Source: Geodermatophilus bullaregiensis
GTDB lineage: Bacteria; Actinomycetota; Actinomycetes; Mycobacteriales; Geodermatophilaceae
Direction: 5' to 3'
NCBI RefSeq assembly: GCF_016907675.1
Contig: NZ_JAFBCJ010000001.1
Location: 3,906,001-3,970,000 of the forward strand
DNA length: 64,000 nt
Shown: one piece after another, positions 27,459 to 36,151 of the stretch
Numbering within the stretch: the first letter of the stretch is position 1
Layout of the letters: the number at the start of each line of letters is the position of its first letter
Program-made: the position numbers and the translations under genes
The notes under the pieces: generated by a model
Databases searched by the model: none
What the model saw: the letters and a program-made list of their open reading frames with translations, nothing else
What the model was told of the DNA's origin: nothing

Positions 27459-28648
27459 CTCCCTCGCGCGGCGTACGCGGCGTCCGGGCGCCGGATCGTG
27501 CCCGGCCGCGCCCACGGCGCGCCCAGCTCGGAGAACACCTGCAGCGTCTCGGCCGCATCGTCCACCAGGTCGTCGATCCCCGGCACGGCCTGGCGTGCGG
27601 TCCGGCCGCCGCCCTCGGGGCGACGGTGCTCCGGGGGGATCCCGACGGGCTCCGGGGCGCAGCGGACGGCCTCGACGACCTCCATGAACGAGGACGTCGC
27701 GCGCGGGGGCACGAGCAGCCGGACGCGGGGGTCGCGGACGTGGGCGAGCAGGTTCTCGAGCAGGTCGGTGCTCGGGTGGACGGTCGTCTCGTCGACGTCG
27801 CCGGCCTGCAGCCGGACCGTCCCGGTCTTGTAGTCCAGCGTGATGCGCCCGGTGCTGCCGTGGACCACGAGCCGGGGCGTGCGGGGCCGTTCGGCGGCCA
27901 GCGTGGCCGCGATCGTGACGACCAGGCCGTCCGCGGTGCGCACCCGCAGGCAGGAGGTGTCGTCGGCCTCGATGGGGTTGGCGTGGTAGAGCTCCACCTC
28001 CACCGTGCGCAGCGACTCCGGGCCGGTCGCGCCGGCGACCGCGAGCGCCGTGGCGACGGCGTGCGCGAACGGGTTGGTGAGGGCGCCGTCGACGACCGGC
28101 ACACCGTCGACCGTCCGCCGGCCGGCCCACGCGGCGCGCCCGTAGTAGCTGGCGTCCCGGATCCAGGCGCAGGCCCCGCCGATGCCGCGGACGTCGCCGA
28201 TCGCCCCGTCCTCCAGCAGGGACCGCACCCGTCCGATGGCCTCGGACCCGAGGCTCTGGAAGCCGATCTGACAGGCCTTCCCGGAGGCGTCGATCCCCGC
28301 GACGAGCCGGTGGAACTCGGCCAGCGTCGGGGTGGGGGGCTTCTCCAGCAGCACGTGGCTGCCGGCGTCCACGGCCGCGAGCGTCAGGTCGGTGTGGGTG
28401 TGGATCGGCGTGCAGACGATCGTGACGTCGGGGGCGGTGTCCGCGACCAGGCCGGGGAGCGAAGCCGAGACGGGCACGTCGCCGGCGAGCTCCCGCAGCT
28501 CGCCCTCCAGGGGGCGCTGGTCGCAGACGCCGACCAGGCGCACGCCGCTCGTGGCGGCCAGCCGGCGCAGGTTCTCCAGGTGCCAGCGACCGTGGCCGTG
28601 GGCACCCACCAGCACGACTCGGCCGCTCGGTTCCGGCGTGTCCGACAC
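27455..28648 (-). CDS. Gfo/Idh/MocA oxidoreductase, first of three
   Basis: A 397-residue NAD(P)-dependent oxidoreductase. The Rossmann loop VVLVGAHGHGRWHLENL is a variant of GxGxxG, and LLEKPPTPT is the EKP motif that supplies the catalytic lysine. The C-terminal alpha/beta domain forms the active site (VDGALTNPFAHAVATAL). Members oxidise or reduce sugars and glycosides at a ring hydroxyl. GAGGGGG lies 5 bases before GTG 28648. It is first in the leftward operon, next to a LacI-type operator. Confidence 0.88.
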   Translation of the reverse strand: MSDTPEPSGRVVLVGAHGHGRWHLENLRRLAATSGVRLVGVCDQRPLEGELRELAGDVPVSASLPGLVADTAPDVTIVCTPIHTHTDLTLAAVDAGSHVLLEKPPTPTLAEFHRLVAGIDASGKACQIGFQSLGSEAIGRVRSLLEDGAIGDVRGIGGACAWIRDASYYGRAAWAGRRTVDGVPVVDGALTNPFAHAVATALAVAGATGPESLRTVEVELYHANPIEADDTSCLRVRTADGLVVTIAATLAAERPRTPRLVVHGSTGRITLDYKTGTVRLQAGDVDETTVHPSTDLLENLLAHVRDPRVRLLVPPRATSSFMEVVEAVRCAPEPVGIPPEHRRPEGGGRTARQAVPGIDDLVDDAAETLQVFSELGAPWARPGTIRRPDAAYAARGR

Positions 28649-28712
28649 AGATCCCCCTCGACCCGGTCCACGTGGTCCGGCCGCACCGCCGGGGCGGTCT
28701 CGACCACGGCGG

Positions 28713-28750
28713 AGCGTAACCGGAGAGCGTCCTTCTTAGAAAGGGCTTGC
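28713..28750 (-). promoter_or_regulatory. Leftward promoter with LacI-type operator O1
   Basis: GAAAGGGCTTGC at 28739-28750 differs by one base from the operator before the rightward operon. On the minus strand, TACGCT (28718-28713) could be a -10 box with a weak -35 (TTCTAA, 28741-28736) 17 bases away. The operator would overlap that -35 box. Confidence 0.5.
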
Positions 28751-28877
28751 CGAGTATGGCGACGCCACGGGTCGGCCTCGAGCACCTGGGAGGCCGACCG
28801 GTCGGACGAAACCGCAGGCCAACCGGGTGCCGGACGGTGCGGCACGGCGACCGGCCGGCGAGCCTGCGGCGTGCCCG

Positions 28878-28915
28878 TTGACAGGACTCACCGTCGCCGC
28901 GTAGAAAGCGCTTGC
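28878..28915 (+). promoter_or_regulatory. Rightward promoter P1 with operator O2
   Basis: TTGACA (28878-28883), an 18-base spacer and TAGAAA (28902-28907). GAAAGCGCTTGC (28904-28915), with the perfect AAGCGCTT core, overlaps the -10 box, so a bound LacI-type repressor would block polymerase. Confidence 0.65.
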
Positions 28916-28971
28916 CCACTGTGGTGCAGCGCACAGGCCGCACCGGGAGGTCGGGAGCCCGCGACGCATCG

Positions 28972-29008
28972 TTGACAGGACCCCGGTAGAAGGTTAGAAA
29001 GCGCTTAC
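28972..29008 (+). promoter_or_regulatory. Rightward promoter P2 with operator O3
   Basis: TTGACA (28972-28977), a 17-base spacer and TAGAAA (28995-29000), overlapped by GAAAGCGCTTAC (28997-29008). P2 repeats the P1 design and shares GTTGACAGGAC with it. It lies 76 bases before the first permease gene. Confidence 0.7.
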
Positions 29009-29084
29009 CGGGATGTGACCGCTCGCACACCCGCCGATCCGGACGCACCCCAGTCCGACGAGCTCCTCAGAGAGGTGAGAGCCC

Positions 29085-30056
29085 GTGTCGTCAACGCTCG
29101 ACGTCTCGTCGCGCGAACACCCGCACGACGAGGCTCCACGGGAGGCCGGTCAGCCGGTGCCCCGCGCGAGACGCAAGAAGAAGGACCCGGGCCGTTTCGC
29201 GCCCTACCTGTTCCTGGCCCCCTGGTTCACCGGGCTGGCCCTGATCACCGCCGGTCCCATCCTGGCCTCGGCGTACCTGGCCTTCACCGACTACAGCCTC
29301 ATCGGCTCACCGGAGTGGACGGGGCTGGAGAACTTCCAGCGGATGCTCGACGACCCGCGCTTCTACCAGTCGCTCAAGGTCACGTTCATCTACGTCGGTG
29401 TCTCGGTCCCGCTGCAGCTGGCCTTCGCGCTGTTCCTGGCGATGATCCTCGACCGGGGGTTGCGCGGCCTGGCGCTGTACCGGTCGATCTACTACCTGCC
29501 CTCTCTGATCGGCGGCAGCGTCGCGATCGCCATCCTCTGGCGGCAGATCTTCGGTGCGCAGGGCCTGCTCAACGGCGTCCTGCGCTTCCTGGGCGCGGAG
29601 GACCCGCCGGGCTGGGTCTCCGACCCCAGCTACGCGCTGGGCACGCTGATCATCCTCAACGTCTGGACGTTCGGCGCCCCGATGGTGATCTTCCTGGCCG
29701 GCCTGCGGCAGATCCCGGCGATGTACTACGAGGCGGCGTCGCTGGACGGGGCGGGGAAGGTGCGCCAGTTCCTCAAGGTCACCCTGCCGCTGCTCTCGCC
29801 GATCATCTTCTTCAACCTGGTCCTGCAGGTCATCCACGCGTTCCAGTCGTTCACGCAGGCGTTCATCGTCAGTGGCGGAACGGGTGGTCCCGCGGACTCG
29901 ACGCTCTTCTACACGCTCTACCTCTACCAGCGCGGCTTCGGCAACTTCGACATGGGATACGCGTCGGCGCTCGCCTGGGTCCTCCTGCTCATCGTCGGTG
30001 GGTTGACCGCGGTCAACTTCATCGCAGCGAAGTACTGGGTGTTCTATGGCGACTGA
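29085..30056 (+). CDS. Sugar ABC transporter permease (UgpA/MalF-like)
   Basis: A 323-residue inner-membrane permease of a CUT1-type importer with six predicted helices after a basic cytoplasmic tail (RARRKKKDPGRF). The EAA loop that docks the ATPase reads EAASLDGAGKVRQFLKVTLP. It pairs with the next permease, with which it overlaps by 11 bases, and with the binding lipoprotein at 30966. CUT1 importers take up di- and oligosaccharides or glycerol-type substrates. AGAGGTGAGA precedes GTG 29085. Transcription starts from the tandem LacI-regulated promoters upstream. Confidence 0.92.
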   Translation: MSSTLDVSSREHPHDEAPREAGQPVPRARRKKKDPGRFAPYLFLAPWFTGLALITAGPILASAYLAFTDYSLIGSPEWTGLENFQRMLDDPRFYQSLKVTFIYVGVSVPLQLAFALFLAMILDRGLRGLALYRSIYYLPSLIGGSVAIAILWRQIFGAQGLLNGVLRFLGAEDPPGWVSDPSYALGTLIILNVWTFGAPMVIFLAGLRQIPAMYYEAASLDGAGKVRQFLKVTLPLLSPIIFFNLVLQVIHAFQSFTQAFIVSGGTGGPADSTLFYTLYLYQRGFGNFDMGYASALAWVLLLIVGGLTAVNFIAAKYWVFYGD

Positions 30057-30939
30057 CCTGACCGTGGCCGAGCCGCTGGCCGCCACGGAGAAGCTCCCCT
30101 CCCGCCGCGAGAAGAAGCAGCGGCCCCGGTGGCTGGCGCACACCGTGCTGATCCTGGGCGCGATCGCCATGCTCTACCCGCTGCTCTGGATGGTCTCGAG
30201 TTCCTTCAAGTTCACCGAGGACATCTTCAGTCAGACCGGGCTGCTCCCGGAGCGCGTCACCGGGCAGAACTACCCCGAGGGCTGGACGGCGCTGCCCCGC
30301 GACTTCGGCCACTACATCCTGAACTCGACGGTGATCGTCGCCGGCTCCATCATCGGCAACCTGCTGGCCTGCTCGCTGGCCGCGTACGCGTTCGCCCGGC
30401 TGGAGTTCAGGTTCAAGAAGTTCTGGTTCGCGGTGATGCTCGGCACGATGATGCTGCCGATCCACGTGGTGATCGTCCCGCAGTACATCCTGTTCTCGCA
30501 GCTGGACTGGATCAACACCTACTGGCCGTTGATCGTGCCGAAACTGCTCGCCACGGACGGCTTCTTCGTCTTCCTGATGGTGCAGTTCATCCGGGGCATC
30601 CCGCGGGAACTGGACGAGGCCGCGCGCATCGACGGCTGCGGTCACTGGTCCATCTTCTGGCGGATCGTCATCCCGCTGTCGGTGCCGGCTCTCGCCACCA
30701 CGGCGATCTTCACCTTCATCTGGACCTGGAACGACTTCTTCAGCCAGCTGATCTTCCTGACCGACCCCGACATGTACACCGTGCCGGTCGCCCTCCGGAC
30801 GTTCGTCGACGCGACCAGCCAGACGCCGTGGGGTCCGGTCTTCGCCATGTCGATCGTCGCCCTGGCGCCGGTCTTCGGCTTCTTCCTCGCGGGCCAGCGC
30901 TACCTGGTGCGCGGCATCGCCACCACGGGGCTCAAGTGA
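30046..30939 (+). CDS. Sugar ABC transporter permease (UgpE/MalG-like)
   Basis: A 297-residue second permease of the importer, with six helices and the EAA loop LDEAARIDGCGHWSIFWRIV. The start overlaps the end of the first permease gene by 11 bases, so the subunits are made in equal amounts. The extracellular loop after helix 1 (TGLLPERVTGQNYPEGW) is typical of carbohydrate permeases. A strong Shine-Dalgarno for the binding-protein gene follows its stop within 12 bases. Confidence 0.92.
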   Translation: MATDLTVAEPLAATEKLPSRREKKQRPRWLAHTVLILGAIAMLYPLLWMVSSSFKFTEDIFSQTGLLPERVTGQNYPEGWTALPRDFGHYILNSTVIVAGSIIGNLLACSLAAYAFARLEFRFKKFWFAVMLGTMMLPIHVVIVPQYILFSQLDWINTYWPLIVPKLLATDGFFVFLMVQFIRGIPRELDEAARIDGCGHWSIFWRIVIPLSVPALATTAIFTFIWTWNDFFSQLIFLTDPDMYTVPVALRTFVDATSQTPWGPVFAMSIVALAPVFGFFLAGQRYLVRGIATTGLK

Positions 30940-30965
30940 CCACCACCAACAAGGAGGTATGGAAC

Positions 30966-32327
30966 GTGCGAACGATCCGGAGGAGCGGGGTGCGCCGCAC
31001 GTGGCCCACCCGCCTGGGTGTGGCCGGCGGTGTCCTCGGACTCCTGCTGACCACCGCGTGCGGCGGCGGCGACGGCGGGGGCGGCGGGCAGGCCGCCGAG
31101 GAGGGGACCACCCGGGACGACGGGCCGGTCACCATGCGCATGTCCTGGTGGGGCAGCGACACGCGGCACGCGGCGACCCAGCAGCTGATCGACCTGTACC
31201 AGTCGCAGAACGAGGGCGTCACCATCGAGGGCGACTTCACCGGCTTCGCCGACTACTTCGACCGGCTCGCCACCAGCACCGCCGGCGGCGAGGCCCCCTG
31301 CGTCCAGCAGCAGGACACCCGCTACGTCCGGGAGTACGCCGACCGCAACGCCCTGCTCGACCTCACGCCGTACATCGAGGACGGCACCATCGACACCAGC
31401 AACCTCGACGAGGCGGTCGCCGACACGGGGAAGGTCGAGGACGCGACCTACGCGATCCCGACCGGGGTCAACGCGTTCTCCACCGTCATCGACCCGGCGG
31501 TCTACGCCCAGGCCGGCGTGCCGGTCCCCGACGACGCGTCGTGGACCTGGGAGGAGATGGTCGACACCGCCGCCCAGGTGACGCAGGCCACCGGTGGCCA
31601 GGCGTGGGGCATGCAGGCGATGGGCCTCAACGGCGGTGACACCAACTTCGAGATCTACGCCCGCGAGCACGGCGAGGCCCTGTTCGACGAGGACGGCCAG
31701 ATCGGCTTCACCGCCGAGACGCTCGCCGACTGGTGGACCATCGAGAAGCAGGCGTCGGAGTCCGGTGCCGAGCCGCCGCCGTCCACCACGGTCGAGGTCT
31801 TCAACGGCGGCGTCGACCAGGCGCTGGTCGCCACCGCCCGGGGCGCCTCCGGCTTCTGGTGGACCAACGAGCTCCCGGCGCTGACCGCGGGGGCCGGCCG
31901 GGAGCTGCAGCTCATGCGGTTCCCCACCGAGGAGGGCGACGGCCAGACCGGCATGTACCTCAAGCCGGCCATGTTCTGGGCGATCAGCAGCGACTGCGAG
32001 AGCCCGCAGGAGGCCGCGCTGCTCGTCAACTGGCTGATCAACTCCGAGGAGGCGGTCAACATCGTCAAGGCCGACCGCGGGCTGCCGGTGAACACCGAGC
32101 TGCGTGACCAGATCGCCCCGCAGCTCGACCCGGCCGGCCAGGCCGCCGTGGCCTTCGTCGAGGAGATCACCCCGGACCTGCAGGACCCGCCGGCCCTGCC
32201 GCCGCAGGGTGCCGGTGAGGTGCAGGCGATCATGCAGCGCTACACCGAGCAGATCCTGTTCGACCAGGTCTCGGTGGAGGACGCCGCCGAGCAGTTCATG
32301 ACCGAGGTCCAGTCGGCGATCGCCTGA
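30966..32327 (+). CDS. Sugar-binding lipoprotein of the ABC importer
   Basis: A 453-residue extracellular solute-binding protein, family 1. The signal peptide ends in a lipobox (LLLTTAC, Cys32), so the mature protein is lipid-anchored and captures substrate for the two permeases. Mature motifs include MRMSWWGSDTRHAATQQLID and the aromatic-rich MQAMGLNGGDTNFEIYAREH. AAGGAGGT, seven bases before GTG 30966, is a near-perfect ribosome site and rules out the out-of-frame ATG at 30959. A 12-bp hairpin after the gene may keep this transcript more abundant than the downstream genes. Confidence 0.93.
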   Translation: MRTIRRSGVRRTWPTRLGVAGGVLGLLLTTACGGGDGGGGGQAAEEGTTRDDGPVTMRMSWWGSDTRHAATQQLIDLYQSQNEGVTIEGDFTGFADYFDRLATSTAGGEAPCVQQQDTRYVREYADRNALLDLTPYIEDGTIDTSNLDEAVADTGKVEDATYAIPTGVNAFSTVIDPAVYAQAGVPVPDDASWTWEEMVDTAAQVTQATGGQAWGMQAMGLNGGDTNFEIYAREHGEALFDEDGQIGFTAETLADWWTIEKQASESGAEPPPSTTVEVFNGGVDQALVATARGASGFWWTNELPALTAGAGRELQLMRFPTEEGDGQTGMYLKPAMFWAISSDCESPQEAALLVNWLINSEEAVNIVKADRGLPVNTELRDQIAPQLDPAGQAAVAFVEEITPDLQDPPALPPQGAGEVQAIMQRYTEQILFDQVSVEDAAEQFMTEVQSAIA

Positions 32328-32333
32328 CCGCGG

Positions 32334-32369
32334 GCCAGGGGGCGGTGCGTCCGCCGGCCGCCCCCTGGC
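32334..32369 (+). terminator. 12-bp hairpin after binding-protein gene (partial terminator)
   Basis: Arms 32334-32345 and 32358-32369 are exact complements, with a 12-base loop and no T-run. It lies inside the operon, 6 bases after the binding-protein stop, a common place for a read-through terminator or RNA-stabilising stem. Confidence 0.6.
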
Positions 32370-32409
32370 ACTGCCTCCCCTGCCACCCGCCTTCCACGGA
32401 GAGGGAGAC

Positions 32410-33822
32410 GTGACCTCCACCGACCCGTCCGCGCCCCGCCGCCGCTACGCGGTCGTCGGCACCGGCCACCGCGCGGAGATGTACACCGCGGCGCTGCTGG
32501 GCACCCACGCCGACGCCGGCGAGCTGGTCGCACTGTGCGACCCCAACCGGACCCGCATGGCGTACTACCAGCGCCAGCACGCCGAGGCGCACCCCGGCGC
32601 CGCGCCGCTGCCGGCCTACGCGCCCGAGGACCTCGACACGATGCTCGACCGGGAGCAGCCCGACGTCGTCGTCGTCGCCAGCGTCGACGCCACGCACGCC
32701 GAGTACGTCTCCCGGGCGATGCGCGCCGGCCGCGACGTCATCACGGAGAAGCCGCTCACCGTCGACGCCGAGGGCTGCCGCACCATCGTCGACGCCGTCG
32801 AGGAGACCGGCCGCGACCTCGTCGTCACCTTCAACTACCGCTACTCGCCCCGGAACGCGGCCGTCCGGCAGCTCATCGCCGACGGCGCGATCGGCGAGGT
32901 GACCTCCGTGCACTTCGAGTGGGTGCTCGACTCGGTGCACGGCGCGGACTACTTCCGCCGGTGGCACCGGGACAAGTCGCGGTCCGGCGGCCTGTTCGTG
33001 CACAAGGCCACCCACCACTTCGACCTGGTCAACTGGTGGGTCGGCGACGTCCCCGAGACCGTGTTCGCGCTCGGCGAGCTGCGCTTCTACGGCGAGCAGA
33101 ACGCCAAGGCCCGCGGCCTGGGCGAGCGCCCGGCGCGCAGCCACGGCTCACCCGAGGTCGGACGCGACCCGTTCGCCCTGGACCTGGCCGGCAACGACCG
33201 GCTGCGGCAGCTGTACCTGGACGCCGAGGTCGAGGACGGCTACATCCGCGACCAGGACGTCTTCGCCCCCGGCATCACCATCGAGGACAACATGGCGCTG
33301 CTGCTGCGCTACGGCGGCGGCGCGATGCTCAGCTACTCGCTCAACGCCCACGGCCCGTGGGAGGGCTACCGCGTGAGCGTCAACGGCACCGAGGGCCGCC
33401 TCGAGCTGTCCGTCGTCGAGCGGGCGGCGGTGCTGGCCGCGGACGACGTCATCGGCGGCTTCGGCGTCGCGGTCGACCCGAGCGCCACGCCGGACGAGGT
33501 CACCCCGGCCACCGGCGCCCGGGTCGAGGGCACCGACCTGGTGCTCCAGCGCCGCTGGGAGCCCGCCCGCCGGATCGCCGTCCCCGAGGGCCCCGGCGCC
33601 CACGGCGGCGGCGACGCGCTCCTCCTCGACGACCTGTTCCGCCCCGGCTCCCGACCCGACCCGCTCGGTCAGGCGGCGGGCTGGCTCGACGGCGTCCGCA
33701 GCGTCCTCGTCGGCTCGGCCGCCAACCGCTCCCTGGCCACCGGCCGGATCGTCCACCTCGCCGACTTCGGCATCCCCCTGCGCCCCGCTCCCGCTCCCGC
33801 TCCCGCGGGGAGCGCCCGATGA
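32410..33822 (+). CDS. Gfo/Idh/MocA oxidoreductase, second of three
   Basis: A 470-residue enzyme, long for the family. The nucleotide-binding motif is VVGTGHRAEMYTAALLG and the catalytic-lysine motif is ITEKPLTVDAEG. FNYRYSPRNAAV and FVHKATHHFDLVNWWVG form the active-site region, the latter in the position of the H-x3-H residues that bind the sugar. The roughly 80-residue C-terminal extension ends in a proline/alanine tail (PAPAPAPAGSAR). It probably oxidises the imported sugar or glycoside. GGAGAGGGAGA precedes GTG 32410. The next gene overlaps its stop. Confidence 0.9.
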   Translation: MTSTDPSAPRRRYAVVGTGHRAEMYTAALLGTHADAGELVALCDPNRTRMAYYQRQHAEAHPGAAPLPAYAPEDLDTMLDREQPDVVVVASVDATHAEYVSRAMRAGRDVITEKPLTVDAEGCRTIVDAVEETGRDLVVTFNYRYSPRNAAVRQLIADGAIGEVTSVHFEWVLDSVHGADYFRRWHRDKSRSGGLFVHKATHHFDLVNWWVGDVPETVFALGELRFYGEQNAKARGLGERPARSHGSPEVGRDPFALDLAGNDRLRQLYLDAEVEDGYIRDQDVFAPGITIEDNMALLLRYGGGAMLSYSLNAHGPWEGYRVSVNGTEGRLELSVVERAAVLAADDVIGGFGVAVDPSATPDEVTPATGARVEGTDLVLQRRWEPARRIAVPEGPGAHGGGDALLLDDLFRPGSRPDPLGQAAGWLDGVRSVLVGSAANRSLATGRIVHLADFGIPLRPAPAPAPAGSAR

Positions 33823-34988
33823 CCCCCCTGGAGGGCACCGTGTCCACCCCGCTCGGCATCATCATGAACGGCGTCACCGGGAGGATGGGCTACCGCCAGC
33901 ACCTGGTGCGGTCGATCCTCGCCATCCGCGACTCCGGCGGCCTCGAGCTCGCCGACGGCCGCCGGGTCGTGCCCGAGCCGGTCCTGGTCGGCCGCAACGA
34001 GCGCAAGCTCGCCGAGATCGCGGCCCAGCACGGCATCGAGCGCTGGACGACCGACCTCGACGAGGCCCTGGCCGACGACTCGGCGCCGATCTACTTCGAC
34101 GCGCAGGTCACCCAGGCGCGCGAGGCGGCGATCAAGGCGGCCATCGCGGCGGGCAAGCACGTCTACACGGAGAAGCCGACGTCGGAGTCGCTGGCCGGCG
34201 CCCTCGACCTGGCGAAGCTGGCCAGGGAGGCCGGTGTGAAGAACGGCGTCGTCCACGACAAGCTGTACCTGCCGGGTCTGGTGAAGCTCAAGCGGCTGAT
34301 CGACGGCGGCTTCTTCGGCCGCATCCTGTCGGTGCGCGGCGAGTTCGGCTACTGGGTCTTCGAGGGCGACTGGCAGCCCGCCCAGCGGCCCAGCTGGAAC
34401 TACCGCAAGGAGGACGGCGGCGGGATCGTCGTCGACATGTTCTGCCACTGGGCGTACGTGCTGGAGAACCTCTTCGGCCGCCCGCAGGCGGTGACCGCGA
34501 AGGCGGTCACACACGTCCCCACCCGGCGCGACGAGCGCGGGGAGGCCTACGAGGCCACCGCCGACGACGCGGCGTACGGCATCTTCGAGCTCCCGGACGG
34601 CGTCGTCGCGCAGATCAACTCGTCCTGGGCGGTGCGGGTGTACCGCGACGAGCTGGTGGAGTTCCAGGTCGACGGGACCGAGGGCAGTGCCGTGGCGGGG
34701 CTCCGGGAGTGCCGGATCCAGCACCGGGCCACCACCCCCATGCCGGTGTGGAACCCCGACCTGCCGGTGACCGAGCGGTTCCGCGACCAGTGGCAGGTCG
34801 TCCCGGACAACGCCGACCTCGACAACGGGTTCCGCATCCAGTGGGAGCAGTTCCTCCGCCACGTCCTCGAGGACGCCCCGCACCCCTACGACTTCCTCGC
34901 CGGCGCCCGCGGGGTGCAGCTCGCCGAGCTGGGCCTGCAGTCCTCGGCCGAGGGCCGGCGCCTGGAGATCCCGGAGCTGACCGCGTGA
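33819..34988 (+). CDS. Gfo/Idh/MocA oxidoreductase, third of three
   Basis: A 389-residue oxidoreductase with an atypical Rossmann loop, IIMNGVTGRMGYRQHLV, that resembles the one in dihydrodipicolinate reductase more than the usual AVVGxGxxG. TEKPTSESLAG carries the family lysine, and GGGIVVDMFCHWAYVLENLF forms the active site. It overlaps the previous stop (ATGA); GTG 33840, close to GGAGGG, is an alternative start. It is coupled through GTGA to the DUF993 gene, suggesting consecutive steps. Confidence 0.87.
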   Translation: MTPLEGTVSTPLGIIMNGVTGRMGYRQHLVRSILAIRDSGGLELADGRRVVPEPVLVGRNERKLAEIAAQHGIERWTTDLDEALADDSAPIYFDAQVTQAREAAIKAAIAAGKHVYTEKPTSESLAGALDLAKLAREAGVKNGVVHDKLYLPGLVKLKRLIDGGFFGRILSVRGEFGYWVFEGDWQPAQRPSWNYRKEDGGGIVVDMFCHWAYVLENLFGRPQAVTAKAVTHVPTRRDERGEAYEATADDAAYGIFELPDGVVAQINSSWAVRVYRDELVEFQVDGTEGSAVAGLRECRIQHRATTPMPVWNPDLPVTERFRDQWQVVPDNADLDNGFRIQWEQFLRHVLEDAPHPYDFLAGARGVQLAELGLQSSAEGRRLEIPELTA

Positions 34989-36151
34989 GCGCGCCGGTCG
35001 TCCACCTGCCACGACCCGACGGGACGCTCGCCGAGCACCGGCTCGGCCAGCCGGGCGCCTTCACCCGCCCGGACGGCCCGCTGACCAGCCGCACCGCCTA
35101 CGCCGCGGCGCACGTGGTCGCCGACCCGTTCGGCGACAACACCCCCGGCGGCGCGGTGGACGTCGACTGGGAGGCCACCATGGCCTTCCGCCGCCACCTG
35201 TGGTCCTACGGGCTCGGCGTGGCCGACGCGATGGACACCGCGCAGCGCGGCATGGGGATGCCGTGGAGCACCACGGCGGAGCTCGTCCGCCGCTCGGCCG
35301 CCGAGGCGGCCGCCTGCGGCGGGCTGCTGGCCTGCGGTGCGGGCACCGACCAGGCGCCGGCCGACCTGGCCGGCATCGACGAGGTGCTGGCCGCCTACAC
35401 CGAGCAGATCGAGGTCATCGAGGGCGCCGGCGCGAACGTGATCATCATGGCCAGCCGCCAGCTGGCCCGGGTGGCGCGCAGCGCCGACGACTACGCCAAG
35501 GTCTACGGCCGGCTGCTCGAGCAGGTCTCGCGCCCGGTGGTCCTGCACTGGCTGGGCCCCATGTTCGACCCCGCGCTGGCCGGCTACTGGGGCTCGGCGC
35601 AGCTGGCCGAGGCCACCGACACGGTGCTCGCGGTGATCGCCGACCACAGCGACAAGGTCGACGGCATCAAGGTGTCGATGCTCGACGAGGAGCACGAGGT
35701 CGACATGCGCCGCCGGCTGCCGGCGGGCGTCCGGCTCTACACCGGGGACGACTTCAACTACCCGGCGCTCGTCCGCGGGGACGGCGAGTCGTACTCGCAC
35801 GCGCTGCTGGGCATCTTCGACGCGATCGCGCCGGCGGCCTCCACGGCGCTGCAGGCCCTCGACCGCGGCGACCTCGCCACCTACGACCGGTTGCTCGAGC
35901 CGACGGTGGCGCTGTCCCGGCACCTGTTCGGCACGCCCACCTACTACTACAAGACGGGGATCGTCTTCCTCGCCTGGCTGGCCGGCCACCAGCGCGGCTC
36001 CCGGATGGTGGGCGGCCTGGAGAGTGCCCGCGGCCCGCTGCACCTGGCGGAGGTCTTCCGCCTCGCCGACGCCGCGGGCCTCCTGCCCGACCCGGAGCTC
36101 GCGGCGACGCGGATGCGCACCTACCTGCAGACCGTGGGGGTGGACCGGTGA
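34985..36151 (+). CDS. DUF993 protein, dihydrodipicolinate-synthase/aldolase superfamily
   Basis: A 388-residue TIM-barrel protein of the DUF993 family, which belongs to the N-acetylneuraminate lyase/DHDPS superfamily. Visible blocks include GLGVADAMDTAQRGMGMPWS, GANVIIMASRQLARVARSAD and the strand VDGIKVSMLDEEHEVDMRRR, whose lysine is the natural candidate for Schiff-base formation. A retro-aldol cleavage or dehydration of a keto-sugar acid is likely from the fold. No member is known to me with a proven reaction. It is coupled by 4-base overlaps to both neighbours. Confidence 0.85.
   Translation: MSAPVVHLPRPDGTLAEHRLGQPGAFTRPDGPLTSRTAYAAAHVVADPFGDNTPGGAVDVDWEATMAFRRHLWSYGLGVADAMDTAQRGMGMPWSTTAELVRRSAAEAAACGGLLACGAGTDQAPADLAGIDEVLAAYTEQIEVIEGAGANVIIMASRQLARVARSADDYAKVYGRLLEQVSRPVVLHWLGPMFDPALAGYWGSAQLAEATDTVLAVIADHSDKVDGIKVSMLDEEHEVDMRRRLPAGVRLYTGDDFNYPALVRGDGESYSHALLGIFDAIAPAASTALQALDRGDLATYDRLLEPTVALSRHLFGTPTYYYKTGIVFLAWLAGHQRGSRMVGGLESARGPLHLAEVFRLADAAGLLPDPELAATRMRTYLQTVGVDR

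Noticed and set aside
30959-31639. ATG at 30959 right after AAGGAGGT as start of another gene
   Set aside because: It is in a different frame from the binding lipoprotein and sits too close to the ribosome site. The GTG at 30966 gives a perfect lipoprotein signal.
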